Source of the DNA: an uncultured Duncaniella sp. | Lineage (GTDB): Bacteria; Bacteroidota; Bacteroidia; Bacteroidales; Muribaculaceae | Reading direction: 5' to 3' | DNA: 26,856 bases | NCBI GenBank assembly: GCA_910576785.1 | Contig: CAJTJG010000028.1 | Coordinates: 1 to 26,856 of the forward strand | Part shown: positions 1 to 7,779 of the stretch, piece by piece | Numbering within the stretch: the first letter of the stretch is position 1 | How the letters are laid out: each line of letters begins with the position of its first letter | Program-made: the position numbers and the translations under genes | The notes under the pieces: model-generated | Told to the model about the DNA's origin: nothing | Seen by the model: only the letters and a program-made list of their open reading frames with translations | The model's database searches: none

Positions 1-9
1 CACGTTTAC

Positions 10-63
10 TAAGCCATGCCGCCGGGACTGTCCACTCAGAGACAATCCCGGCGGTATGGTTTA
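10..63. terminator. 23-bp hairpin downstream of the WYL gene, possible terminator
   Basis: Bases 10-32 pair with 41-63 around an 8-nt loop (33-40), with one C-A mismatch and two G-T pairs. It lies 16 bases beyond the stop of the minus-strand WYL gene, so it could end that transcript or stabilise its 3' end. No long T-tract follows on either strand, so it is not a textbook intrinsic terminator. The neighbour to the left is outside the window. Bases 1-79 contain no gene that I can support. Confidence 0.5.
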
Positions 64-79
64 TGGCCCGGAGGCTGCG

Positions 80-976
80 CTATGCGTCGTATTGGCTCAG
101 CGCCTTGCGGTGTATATCGATGACCATGGCCCGGAGTTCGGGCGGCGCTATGACCTTCACACGGTCGCCGAGCGATACGATCTCACTCACGAAGTCGGGC
201 GTGAGGCGCAGACGCAGATGAAAGTCGGAGTATCCGTCGTTGACGATCTCGCTCTGCGATGTATGCAGAGGAAGTGTGCGGAAGTATTTGGCCTGACGGT
301 GATCGGCACGGAGTATGATATTGTGAGGCTCGCCGCTCGAGAATATGATGCCGAATGTATCGCGTACGTATTCGTCAAGATCGAAGTCGGTGTTCTCGGT
401 AAATGTGCTGTCGAGGATGGTGACATTGTCCATGCGGTCGAGGGCATAGGTCTTGATGCGTTTGTCGGCGGTGTTGCGCCCGGTTATATACCATCGTTGA
501 CGGAATATCTTCAGAAAGTAGGGTTCTATGACTACGCCGTGGGTGGGAGTGGAGCGTGTATAGGGTGTGTATGTGAAGCGCAGTGGATGTCTTTCCCGGA
601 GTGCCGAGATGACCTGGGAGAGGTATGTACGTGCCGAGGGAACATCCTCGAGAAAAATGCGGTCGGCCACTTCGGAGACGTTCGATAGGACATTGCTCAT
701 GGCTGCCGAGTTGAGAAGCCAGTCCGTCAGGCCTTCGCTCCTCGGGCCGGTAGTGGCTATGGAGTATTCGTAGGTGTGTGGATTTACTTCGATGTTGATG
801 TTGAATAGGTCCTCGATGGCGTTGCGGTAATTGTAGAAAGTCCGTCGCGGCATGGGTTGACCATCGGAATAGGGTGAGAGTACCCAGAGTTCGTTGAGTT
901 TCTCACGGGTGATGGATCCATAGCGCCGTATTGTGTCGATGAGCCATACATAGCGCCCGAGAAGGTTGCGTGCCAT
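80..976 (-). CDS. WYL-domain transcriptional regulator
   Basis: A 298-aa protein with a predicted DNA-binding helix-turn-helix region at about residues 1-70 and a C-terminal WYL-type ligand-sensing domain at about 120-210. The WYL signature appears as R-W-Y-I-T-G-R at residues 161-167. The WYL fold is thought to sense small ligands or nucleic acids and to control bound transcription factors. Proteins of this layout are common in Bacteroidales and mostly have unknown targets. The start lies 14 bases after the yifB stop, so the two genes are probably cotranscribed from the yifB promoter. No promoter element is visible directly in front of it. The regulated genes cannot be deduced from this window. 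Confidence 0.85.
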   Translation of the reverse strand: MARNLLGRYVWLIDTIRRYGSITREKLNELWVLSPYSDGQPMPRRTFYNYRNAIEDLFNINIEVNPHTYEYSIATTGPRSEGLTDWLLNSAAMSNVLSNVSEVADRIFLEDVPSARTYLSQVISALRERHPLRFTYTPYTRSTPTHGVVIEPYFLKIFRQRWYITGRNTADKRIKTYALDRMDNVTILDSTFTENTDFDLDEYVRDTFGIIFSSGEPHNIILRADHRQAKYFRTLPLHTSQSEIVNDGYSDFHLRLRLTPDFVSEIVSLGDRVKVIAPPELRAMVIDIHRKALSQYDA

Positions 977-990
977 AAGAGTTAGGGTGA

Positions 991-2592
991 TTAGAAAGGT
1001 GTTGACTTGTCGGCTGTGGCGCCCCAGTTTCCACGGTCGAGATTGCGATATGCCAGGGCTTCGCGAAGATGATGGATGAGCACAGGCGATGAGGCCGCAC
1101 GCTCGGCGGAGATGGACGGATCGGAGGCGTAGTCAAGGTCGGCTATGGTGCGTGACACCTTGAGTATACGGTCATAGGCGCGTGCGCTCATGTCGAGACG
1201 TATCATGGTGTCGCGCAGCAACGTTGTGGATGCCTCGTCGGGTCTGACGTGAAGATTGAGCAGACGGTGGTTCATCTGTGCATTGCAATGTATGCCGTGT
1301 TCGGCGGCAAAGCGTATGCCCTGTATCTCGCGGGCCTTGATGACTCGCTGCCTTATGGTCTCGCTGTTCTCGCCGGCAGTCGATGATGACAGAGCCTCGA
1401 ACGGAACGGGGAATATCTCAACCTGCAGGTCTATGCGGTCGAGCAGAGGTCCGGATATGCGGTTGAGATATCTTCTGACAGCTCCCGGAGCACATGTACA
1501 CTCCTTGGTGGGATGATTATAATAGCCGCATGGACATGGATTCATGCTTGCCACGAGCATGAAACCGGCGGGATAGTCTATGGCATACTTGGCGCGTGAC
1601 ACTGATATATGGCGATCCTCAAGTGGCTGTCGCATCACTTCAAGCACCTGACGCGAGAACTCGGGAAATTCATCGAGGAAAAGCACTCCGTTATGAGCGA
1701 GTGATATCTCACCCGGGCGGGGATTGGAACCGCCTCCCACGAGAGCCACCGGCGATATGGTGTGGTGTGGCGCCCGGTATGGACGTGAGGTCATGAGGCG
1801 TGCCCCGCCTTTCAGCTTGCCGGCCACGGAGTGTATCTTGGTAGTCTCGAGCGCCTCTGATAGAGTCAGTGGAGGGAGGATTGTGGGGATGCGTTTCGCC
1901 ATCATTGACTTGCCTGATCCCGGAGGGCCAACCAGAAGAATATTGTGACCGCCGGCACATGCCACCTCGAATGCTCTTTTTACGGTCTCCTGACCCTTTA
2001 CCTCGGAGAAGTCAACATCGAAAGTCCCGGCAGCCATGGCAAATTCCCGTCTTGTGTCCACTACCACCGGGTCGAGCTGGGTCAGTCCGGATATGAATTC
2101 CATCACTTCGGTCAGTGAGCTCACGCCATATACATCGAGATTGTTCACTACGGCGGCCTCGTGGGCGTTCTCCCGGGGTACTATCATGGATTTGAATCCG
2201 AGTTCACGGGCCTTTATGGCCATAGGCAGGGCGCCGCGTATGGGGAGTACGGATCCATCGAGCGAAAGCTCGCCCATTATCATCATCGACTCGAGCGGCC
2301 GGGCGCATTTCACCTGTTCGGATGCTGTGAGGATGGCCACTGCTATGGGCAGGTCGTAGGCTGCGCCCTCTTTTCTTACATCGGCAGGAGAGAGATTGAT
2401 CACGATGCGCCGGCGTGGCCACTGATAGCCTCGTTGCGTGACCGCCGAGATGACTCTCTGGTAGCTTTCCTTGACAGCCGTGTCGGCCATGCCTACCATT
2501 GAGAAGGTCATGCCCTGGTCAACGACGGCCTCGATGGTCACCGTGATGGCGTCGATGCCCTGCACCGCGGCACCATAAGTCTTGATGAGCAT
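991..2592 (-). CDS. yifB: YifB/ComM family Mg-chelatase-like AAA ATPase
   Basis: A 533-aa protein of the YifB/ComM family. In Gram-negatives ComM is a hexameric helicase that promotes branch migration during integration of foreign DNA. The N-terminal part (about 1-170) is the Lon-protease-like fold typical of the family. The AAA core carries Walker A GPPGSGKS at residues 212-219 and a Walker B stretch VLFLDEFPEF. A Cys-rich insert (NPCPCG...ECTC) and a C-terminal Mg-chelatase domain follow. A longer reading frame opens at 2631, but that codon lies inside the -7 promoter element (2629-2636), upstream of the expected transcript start, so ATG at 2592 is chosen. This start also gives the usual family N-terminus (MLIKTYGAAVQG). 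Confidence 0.93.
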   Translation of the reverse strand: MLIKTYGAAVQGIDAITVTIEAVVDQGMTFSMVGMADTAVKESYQRVISAVTQRGYQWPRRRIVINLSPADVRKEGAAYDLPIAVAILTASEQVKCARPLESMMIMGELSLDGSVLPIRGALPMAIKARELGFKSMIVPRENAHEAAVVNNLDVYGVSSLTEVMEFISGLTQLDPVVVDTRREFAMAAGTFDVDFSEVKGQETVKRAFEVACAGGHNILLVGPPGSGKSMMAKRIPTILPPLTLSEALETTKIHSVAGKLKGGARLMTSRPYRAPHHTISPVALVGGGSNPRPGEISLAHNGVLFLDEFPEFSRQVLEVMRQPLEDRHISVSRAKYAIDYPAGFMLVASMNPCPCGYYNHPTKECTCAPGAVRRYLNRISGPLLDRIDLQVEIFPVPFEALSSSTAGENSETIRQRVIKAREIQGIRFAAEHGIHCNAQMNHRLLNLHVRPDEASTTLLRDTMIRLDMSARAYDRILKVSRTIADLDYASDPSISAERAASSPVLIHHLREALAYRNLDRGNWGATADKSTPF

Positions 2593-2628
2593 ATCTTTAT
2601 CGGGTGGGTGGATAGATGGGTTACCCCG

Positions 2629-2660
2629 CAAAGATAGCGATTAATTGTCGAAAAGGCAAG
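2629..2660 (-). promoter_or_regulatory. Promoter of yifB
   Basis: On the minus strand CTTG (2660-2657), exactly 20 nt, then TATCTTTG (2636-2629), matching the Bacteroidetes -33/-7 pattern. It sits immediately past the phoH stop codon (2664), so yifB can be transcribed separately from the phoH operon. Transcription should start near 2624, giving a leader of about 30 nt. Confidence 0.75.
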
Positions 2661-2663
2661 GAC

Positions 2664-3638
2664 TCAGGATTCTTCCGCCGGTTTGTCGGCCTCCTTTTCG
2701 GGGGAATTGTCAAACCGTTCGTAGGCCTCCACTATGCGCTGCACCAGGGCATGGCGCACAATGTCTTTCTTGCCGAACTCCACGCGCCCTATGCCGGGCA
2801 CGTCGCGCAGCACCTTCAGTGCCTGGATCAGTCCCGAGCACACCGACCGCGGGAGGTCGATCTGGGTGGCATCGCCGGTGATGATCATCTTTGCGTTCAT
2901 GCCCAGACGTGTGAGGAACATCTTGATCTGGTGGACAGTGGTGTTCTGTGCCTCGTCGAGCACTATGACGGCATCGTTGAGCGTGCGTCCGCGCATGAAG
3001 GCCAGCGGCGCTATCTGTATTACGTTCGACTCCATGTACTCTTTGAGCTTTACGGCGGGGATCATATCCTCGAGAGCATCGTAGAGTGGCTGGAGATACG
3101 GGTCGATCTTATCCTTCATGTCGCCGGGCAGGAAGCCGAGTTTCTCGCCGGCCTCCACGGCCGGACGCGAGAGTATGATCTTTCTTACCTCACGGTTCTT
3201 CAGAGCCTTCACAGCCAGGGCGATGGCTATGTAGGTCTTGCCGGTGCCCGCCGGGCCGAGGGCGAATGTGAGGTCATTCTCTCGGAAAGCCCTGACAAGT
3301 TTCTCCTGATTGGCGTTGCGCGGTGATATCGGTTTGCCGTTTATACCGTAGATTATCACGTCATCGTGATGGGGTTCGGCAGGGGTTTTTCCTTTTACGA
3401 TGTCGAGTATCACATCCTCGGTGAGCTTGTTGAACTTGATACAGTACTCCTCGAGCTCCTTGATCTTGCGCTCGAACTCGGCGGTCTCGGCATCATCGCC
3501 TATCACCTTGATGACCGATCCCCTGGCCGCCATCCGCAGTTTGGGAAACAGATTGCGTATGAGCTGTATATTGCTGTTGTTGACGCCGTAGAAGCTCACG
3601 GGATCAACATTGTCTATTATGACTATTCGCTCAATCAT
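2664..3638 (-). CDS. phoH: PhoH family ATPase
   Basis: A 324-aa PhoH-like P-loop ATPase. The family is related to the helicase superfamily I core and is linked to RNA metabolism, often standing beside ybeY or RNase genes. Walker A GPAGTGKT is at residues 128-135, Walker B VIVLDEAQN ends at 232, and the conserved ITGDATQID is at 253-261. About 100 N-terminal residues precede the ATPase core, as is usual for PhoH. ATG at 3638 is chosen: it overlaps the stop of the upstream DUF6048 gene by 8 bases, and MIERIVIIDN is a natural N-terminus. An in-frame ATG at 3656 would add six residues (MKKKKP). It is the last gene of the six-gene minus operon. The biochemical function in this group is not established. 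Confidence 0.92.
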   Translation of the reverse strand: MIERIVIIDNVDPVSFYGVNNSNIQLIRNLFPKLRMAARGSVIKVIGDDAETAEFERKIKELEEYCIKFNKLTEDVILDIVKGKTPAEPHHDDVIIYGINGKPISPRNANQEKLVRAFRENDLTFALGPAGTGKTYIAIALAVKALKNREVRKIILSRPAVEAGEKLGFLPGDMKDKIDPYLQPLYDALEDMIPAVKLKEYMESNVIQIAPLAFMRGRTLNDAVIVLDEAQNTTVHQIKMFLTRLGMNAKMIITGDATQIDLPRSVCSGLIQALKVLRDVPGIGRVEFGKKDIVRHALVQRIVEAYERFDNSPEKEADKPAEES

Positions 3639-4548
3639 TGGCTTTTTCTTTTTCAACCTCCGTGGTTGTCCTTTTGTTCAGCGGGAGAGTATAGATGATA
3701 GAGAAGTTGGCTGTGATGGCCGACGACCGCTTGCCGTAGCCGGGTATGTACATCGGTTTGCCGTAAGGGGCGGCGCTTTCATGGAGTATGGAGTGGTATA
3801 CTACATTCCATCCCAGCGAGAGTGGCCCTGCTATCTTTACCTTCAGGCCCAGGGTCACTTCCACATATCCTGCGGTCGAGGTCTGGTCTGGCAGCGAGTA
3901 GTGGGTGGGATCCTGCCAGTAGCCCTCGTCCACGGTCACATCCGTAAGACTCCATTTATAGTGACTGAAACCGTAGCGCAGACCCATCTGGAGTTTGTAG
4001 TCAGGATTGGAATTATAGAAGAAGTTGTAGGAGGCGCCTATTTTGAAATACGGTGCCATGGGGCTTTTGAACGTGAAGTTCATCAGCTGTGGCGTGTCGT
4101 TGCAGTCGGAGATACCTATGGCGATGAATGGGAAGTATCTGTTATGAAGACTTACCTCCGCCCATATGTCGCCGAGACCGTATTTCTGCCCGAATATCCT
4201 CATGGCGGGATCCCATAGGTTCACACCCGCCACCACCTCGTGGAGCAGCGGGTACTCCATGCGTGGTGGAGCCTTGAGAAGGGCAGAGTCGATGAACTCC
4301 TTGCCGGTCACGGTGTCGACGAGCACGGTGTTGCCCTGGGCGTCGATAGTTTCCTTGAGCCGGGAGCGGTCTATCTCCTCCTTGACCGGCTCGACCACGG
4401 ACTGCCCCGGCTCGGTGGGTTTCACCGGTGTGACGCGTCTTTGTGCCGAGGCCGCTGCCACGGCAAGCAGCAGTGACAGCATTATCGCGGTTATCCTCCG
4501 GATGATGACCCGCTCATTGGCCGGAAGTCTGTTCGTTGTCATTGTCAT
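3631..4548 (-). CDS. DUF6048 family protein, probable outer-membrane protein
   Basis: A 305-aa protein with an N-terminal signal peptide: a basic segment (VIIRR), a hydrophobic core, and a likely cleavage after AAASAQ near residue 36. After a charged linker (about 40-90) the rest is rich in alternating aromatic and polar residues ending in strand-like stretches (AITANFSIIYTLPL), which suggests a small beta-barrel. I recognise it as the DUF6048 family of Bacteroidetes, whose function is unknown. The start codon lies inside the upstream DUF6452 gene (35-base overlap); in-frame ATGs at 4542 and 4482 are alternatives, but the latter would remove the basic part of the signal. The overlap and shared operon suggest coordinated work with the DUF6452 lipoprotein. 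Confidence 0.8.
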   Translation of the reverse strand: MTMTTNRLPANERVIIRRITAIMLSLLLAVAAASAQRRVTPVKPTEPGQSVVEPVKEEIDRSRLKETIDAQGNTVLVDTVTGKEFIDSALLKAPPRMEYPLLHEVVAGVNLWDPAMRIFGQKYGLGDIWAEVSLHNRYFPFIAIGISDCNDTPQLMNFTFKSPMAPYFKIGASYNFFYNSNPDYKLQMGLRYGFSHYKWSLTDVTVDEGYWQDPTHYSLPDQTSTAGYVEVTLGLKVKIAGPLSLGWNVVYHSILHESAAPYGKPMYIPGYGKRSSAITANFSIIYTLPLNKRTTTEVEKEKAND

Positions 4549-5050
4549 CGGGAGTTTCTTGTGTGCGGAAATAGATGCGTATTTTCTCGAGATCGAGATT
4601 GTTGATCAGCGAGTCAGTGATCCCCACCGAGTCAATGAGATGGCGGGTATATTGCAGTGACGTGATGTTATAGTGATACATGGCGCCGCAATCCTCTGAC
4701 GCGAAATATGGCACCGAGGTGTATGTGAACGTCAGAGTGTCGTACAGCTCTGGGAAATTCAGCGCCTTCTGCTCGTAACGGATGTAGAAAGCCGTCTCCT
4801 GAGCTGTGGAGCGGAACGGGAGATATACCTGCGATCCCCTTGCCGACGGTTTGAGCAGCAGAGTGTCGGCGGGGGCACCCACTCCACCCACGGCAATGGA
4901 GTCAACCGTGATGGGCTCTTCCGTCTGCATGGAATAGAATCCCGCCAGTGGCACGGAGTTGCGGTTCTCGGTGCATCCCACCGCGCTGCAAGCCGTCATG
5001 ACAGTCAGCGCTGCGGCAATCGAGGCCAGAATATAGAAAAGATGCCTCAT
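4514..5050 (-). CDS. DUF6452 family lipoprotein
   Basis: A 178-aa predicted lipoprotein. The first 20 residues form a signal peptide ending in a lipobox (VMTAC), with Cys21 as the lipidated residue. The mature protein begins with the family-typical Cys-Thr-Glu-Asn-Arg-Asn-Ser segment at residues 26-32. I recognise it as DUF6452, a Bacteroidetes family of unknown function usually encoded next to DUF6048. The start codon overlaps the nitroreductase stop by four bases (ATGA), indicating translational coupling. The C-terminus is acidic and polar (ETPDDNDNEQ). Probably it is anchored in the outer membrane facing the periplasm. Confidence 0.8.
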   Translation of the reverse strand: MRHLFYILASIAAALTVMTACSAVGCTENRNSVPLAGFYSMQTEEPITVDSIAVGGVGAPADTLLLKPSARGSQVYLPFRSTAQETAFYIRYEQKALNFPELYDTLTFTYTSVPYFASEDCGAMYHYNITSLQYTRHLIDSVGITDSLINNLDLEKIRIYFRTQETPDDNDNEQTSGQ

Positions 5051-5574
5051 TTCACAATCTCGTCAAGCTTCTTGCGGTTTTTGAGCGGAGCCACAGTCCC
5101 TGCGGCGGGATAGCCTATGGGGATGATGGCTATCGGGTCCACGCCCTCGGGAAGTCCGAACTCTTCGGATATTACCTTCGGGTCGAAATGGCATATCCAG
5201 CATGTGGCGAGGCCTACGGCAGTAGCGGCGAGACATATATGCTCCACTGCTATTGCCACATCTATATCTGTATGGTCCTTGCCGTCGTGTGGGCGGTGCC
5301 ATGCCTCATCGTGAAGTCCGCACGCCACTATGAATTCCGGAGCCGTGGCCACCCATTCCCGAGGGTAGGCACGGAGTATGGCCTGACGCTGGGCGTCGGT
5401 TGAGGCTATGATGAACTGCCAGGGCTGGCGGTTGCATGCCGATGGGGCGAGGCGGGCCACATCGAGCACGGCCATGAGGGTGTCCCTCTCTATGGGATCG
5501 GATGAATATGAGCGGCACGAGAACCTGTCGAGTGCCAGTTTGTATAGCTGGGGATATGCGTTGTTGTCCTGCAT
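5047..5574 (-). CDS. Nitroreductase family protein
   Basis: A 175-aa protein of the FMN-dependent nitroreductase fold. The N-terminal RFSCRSYSSDPI (residues 17-28) is the usual phosphate-contacting region, and APSACNRQPWQF (43-54) is the conserved flavin-binding segment. GLATCWICHF near residue 125 matches the G-L-G-T-C-W-I-G consensus except that Cys-His replaces the usual Gly-Ala. The C-terminal IPIGYP motif is present. Family members reduce nitro compounds, quinones or flavins with NAD(P)H; the substrate is unknown here. It is compact for the family. It overlaps the DUF6452 gene by four bases and follows the glycosyltransferase by seven bases. Confidence 0.9.
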   Translation of the reverse strand: MQDNNAYPQLYKLALDRFSCRSYSSDPIERDTLMAVLDVARLAPSACNRQPWQFIIASTDAQRQAILRAYPREWVATAPEFIVACGLHDEAWHRPHDGKDHTDIDVAIAVEHICLAATAVGLATCWICHFDPKVISEEFGLPEGVDPIAIIPIGYPAAGTVAPLKNRKKLDEIVK

Positions 5575-5581
5575 GTGTTGG

Positions 5582-6532
5582 TCAGATTTTTTCTTTCACT
5601 TCATAATGGTTGCGCCCCGGAGCGTTGCGCACTATAAGCTCGCCGAGGAATCCGGTGAGGAATAGCATCGTGCCAAGGAGCATCATGGTGAGGGAGAGGA
5701 AGAAGTAAGGAGAGTCGGTCACGAGAGTGTAGGCATGGCCATGATACATATTGTAGAGCTTTCCGAAGCCCACCACCATCACGGCGATGAAGCCTATCAC
5801 GAACATCAGTGTACCCAGCAGACCGAAGAAATGCATAGGCTTGGCGCCGAACTTGCCGGTGAACCAGAGAGTGGCGAGGTCGAGGTATCCGTTGACAAAA
5901 CGGTCAAGACCGAACTTCGTGACTCCATATTTCCTTGCCCTGTGCTGCACCACCTTCTCGGCTATGCGTCCGAAACCGGCGTTCTTGGCCAGATAGGGTA
6001 TGTAGCGGTGCATGTCGCCGTACACTTCTATGTGCTTCACCACTTCATTGCGGTATGCCTTCAGTCCGCAGTTGAAGTCGTGGAGGTTCTTGATGCCGCT
6101 CACCTTGCGGGCTGTGGCATTGAAGAGCTTGGTGGGGATGGTCTTGGAGAGCGGATCGTAGCGCTTCTTTTTCCATCCCGACACGAGGTCGTTGCCATCG
6201 CGCACTATCATGCGGTAGAGTTCCGGGATCTCGTCGGGCGAGTCCTGGAGGTCGGCGTCCATGGTGATCACCACATCTCCCTGAGCCATGGCGAAACCTG
6301 TGTTGAGCGCAGGACTCTTGCCATAATTGCGCCTGAAGGATACGCCATGGATAGCCGGATTCTTGGCCGAGAGCTCGTGGATCACTTTCCATGACGAGTC
6401 CGTCGACCCGTCATCCACAAATATTATCTCATATGAGAAATCGTGCTCTTTCATCACCCGCTCGATCCATGCGGCGAGCTCGGGGAGTGACTCCTCTTCG
6501 TTGAACAGAGGTATGACTATTGAAATGTCCAT
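5582..6532 (-). CDS. Family-2 glycosyltransferase with C-terminal membrane anchor
   Basis: A 316-aa GT2 enzyme of the dolichol-/undecaprenyl-phosphate sugar transferase type (DPM1/GtrB/ArnC-like). The GT-A domain carries FVDDGSTD at residues 38-45 and the metal-binding DAD at 92-94 (MDADLQD). The HRARKYGVTKFG stretch near 187 is the family's acceptor-side motif. Two hydrophobic segments at about 231-257 and 278-302 are membrane spans. Such proteins usually move a sugar from a nucleotide donor onto a lipid phosphate carrier on the cytoplasmic face. The donor sugar cannot be told from sequence. It directly follows the DUF4199 gene, a frequent pairing in Bacteroidetes. Confidence 0.92.
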   Translation of the reverse strand: MDISIVIPLFNEEESLPELAAWIERVMKEHDFSYEIIFVDDGSTDSSWKVIHELSAKNPAIHGVSFRRNYGKSPALNTGFAMAQGDVVITMDADLQDSPDEIPELYRMIVRDGNDLVSGWKKKRYDPLSKTIPTKLFNATARKVSGIKNLHDFNCGLKAYRNEVVKHIEVYGDMHRYIPYLAKNAGFGRIAEKVVQHRARKYGVTKFGLDRFVNGYLDLATLWFTGKFGAKPMHFFGLLGTLMFVIGFIAVMVVGFGKLYNMYHGHAYTLVTDSPYFFLSLTMMLLGTMLFLTGFLGELIVRNAPGRNHYEVKEKI

Positions 6533-6548
6533 CTGATTGGTTTGCTTG

Positions 6549-7091
6549 TCATTTCTGGGGAGACAGAGGCCTTGTGGCGCGGCGGCGCAGGGTCAGGATC
6601 GCACCCAGTATAATAGAAAGTATCGAGCCGGTGACTATGGCGAGCATTATCAGCTCGGTCACTATGGCTATTGGTGTCGGGATAAAATTATTCTCGATCA
6701 TGCTCGATGCCACCGAGGCGGCATCGTCCATTACCGATCCCGGTATGGATCCCTTCATGGCGGCGACAGACTGGAGCTGTCTGAGCACAAAGTCGGGCGA
6801 GAGCCATTTCATGTATACCACCAGGACGGTGCCGGCTATCAGCATGCCGCAGAAGAATATCATCACCCCCTGCATCCAGAACATGGGAAATGAGGCTGTC
6901 ATGCCTGTGCGGCGGTCATAGCGCTTCATGAACATGTAGATGACTCCGGGAACACCGGCCATGAGGGCCAGCGACACCAGCGAGAGCAGAGGGGCGGCTC
7001 CCGAAAAAATGGAGGCGAGGAACATCGCCGTGAGATAGAGGCCGAATATGAAGCCGTCGTCGGCGCCGCGGCGGTAAGGAGATTGAAACAT
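6549..7091 (-). CDS. DUF4199 family integral membrane protein
   Basis: A 180-aa protein with about four hydrophobic segments (roughly 13-32, 36-54, 68-92 and 142-168) and a basic C-terminal tail (TLRRRATRP). The size and layout fit DUF4199, a Bacteroidetes membrane family of unknown role often found beside a GT2 gene. It is the first gene of the six-gene minus operon, with a leader of about 68 nt from the promoter at 7164-7195. It might help the glycosyltransferase at the membrane, but that rests only on gene order. Confidence 0.8.
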   Translation of the reverse strand: MFQSPYRRGADDGFIFGLYLTAMFLASIFSGAAPLLSLVSLALMAGVPGVIYMFMKRYDRRTGMTASFPMFWMQGVMIFFCGMLIAGTVLVVYMKWLSPDFVLRQLQSVAAMKGSIPGSVMDDAASVASSMIENNFIPTPIAIVTELIMLAIVTGSILSIILGAILTLRRRATRPLSPQK

Positions 7092-7163
7092 ATTTCGTCT
7101 GTATGATTGGTAAGGGGAGAGTATATGTGGGCTGCTTGTCCCGGCTGCTTATTTATAAGCTTG

Positions 7164-7195
7164 CAAAGATACTAATTTTTTGGCGGTTTGTCAAG
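7164..7195 (-). promoter_or_regulatory. Promoter of the DUF4199-phoH operon
   Basis: Minus-strand CTTG (7195-7192), 20 nt, then TATCTTTG (7171-7164). The -33 element lies between the -33 and -7 elements of the plus-strand lptE promoter, so the two promoters physically interlock. Confidence 0.8.
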
Positions 7196-7210
7196 AATCA
7201 TGTAACTTTG
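7179..7210 (+). promoter_or_regulatory. Promoter of lptE operon, near-leaderless
   Basis: TTTG (7179-7182), exactly 20 nt, then TAACTTTG (7203-7210): a perfect match to the Bacteroidetes consensus. The lptE ATG begins at 7216, only five bases after the -7 element, about where transcription should start. Confidence 0.85.
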
Positions 7211-7215
7211 TGGTG

Positions 7216-7734
7216 ATGAAAACCATATTGTCACACGTCCGTATCCTGTTCATGCTCCTCCCGATGCTCATGCTGCCGGGATGCATCAGCTATAAGCTCA
7301 ACGGCGCGTCCATTGACTATGATGTCTACAAGACCATCTACGTATCGCAGTTCCCGATACGGGCGTCTTTGGTATACCCGCCTCTGCAGCAGACTTTTGA
7401 GAATGAATTGCTCGACTATATAACGCGCAATACCCGACTGCGCACTGTCGATTCCGGAGGTGACCTCCAGATGGAGGGTGAGATAACAGGCTACGCCCTC
7501 TCGCCACAGGCGGTTACGGAAAACGCCTATGCCTCGCGCACACGACTCACCATCCAGGTGAGGGTGAAATATACCGACAACAAGCAAGAAGGGAAGGATA
7601 TCGACCAGACATTCAGCGCTTACCGTGACTTCGACTCATCCGAGATGCTTACCGATGTCCAGGATCAGCTGTGTAGCGAGATCTCGAAGGAGCTTGTCGA
7701 TCTCATATTCAACGCCACTCTCGGCGACTGGTAA
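7216..7734 (+). CDS. lptE: LptE-like LPS-assembly lipoprotein
   Basis: A 172-aa predicted outer-membrane lipoprotein. The signal peptide ends in a lipobox (MLPGC) with Cys23 as the lipidated residue. The short mature domain, with the Y-K-T-I-Y-V-S-Q-F-P strand, the segment around TFENELLDYI and the GEITGYALSP strand, fits Bacteroidetes LptE. LptE plugs the LptD barrel that inserts lipopolysaccharide into the outer leaflet. ATG at 7216 is chosen over one at 7180 because the latter lies upstream of the promoter's -7 box and would spoil the signal peptide. It begins an operon with a TPR-like gene and secG, an arrangement I recognise from other Bacteroidetes. Confidence 0.87.
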   Translation: MKTILSHVRILFMLLPMLMLPGCISYKLNGASIDYDVYKTIYVSQFPIRASLVYPPLQQTFENELLDYITRNTRLRTVDSGGDLQMEGEITGYALSPQAVTENAYASRTRLTIQVRVKYTDNKQEGKDIDQTFSAYRDFDSSEMLTDVQDQLCSEISKELVDLIFNATLGDW

Positions 7735-7779
7735 AATCCTCACCTCCACCACCGCACATAGAGAAAAATCTACTGCACC

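Noticed and set aside
56..688. 210-codon open frame on the plus strand opposite the WYL gene
   Set aside because: It is a mirror of GC-rich coding sequence; the minus-strand WYL protein has recognisable domains and this frame has none.
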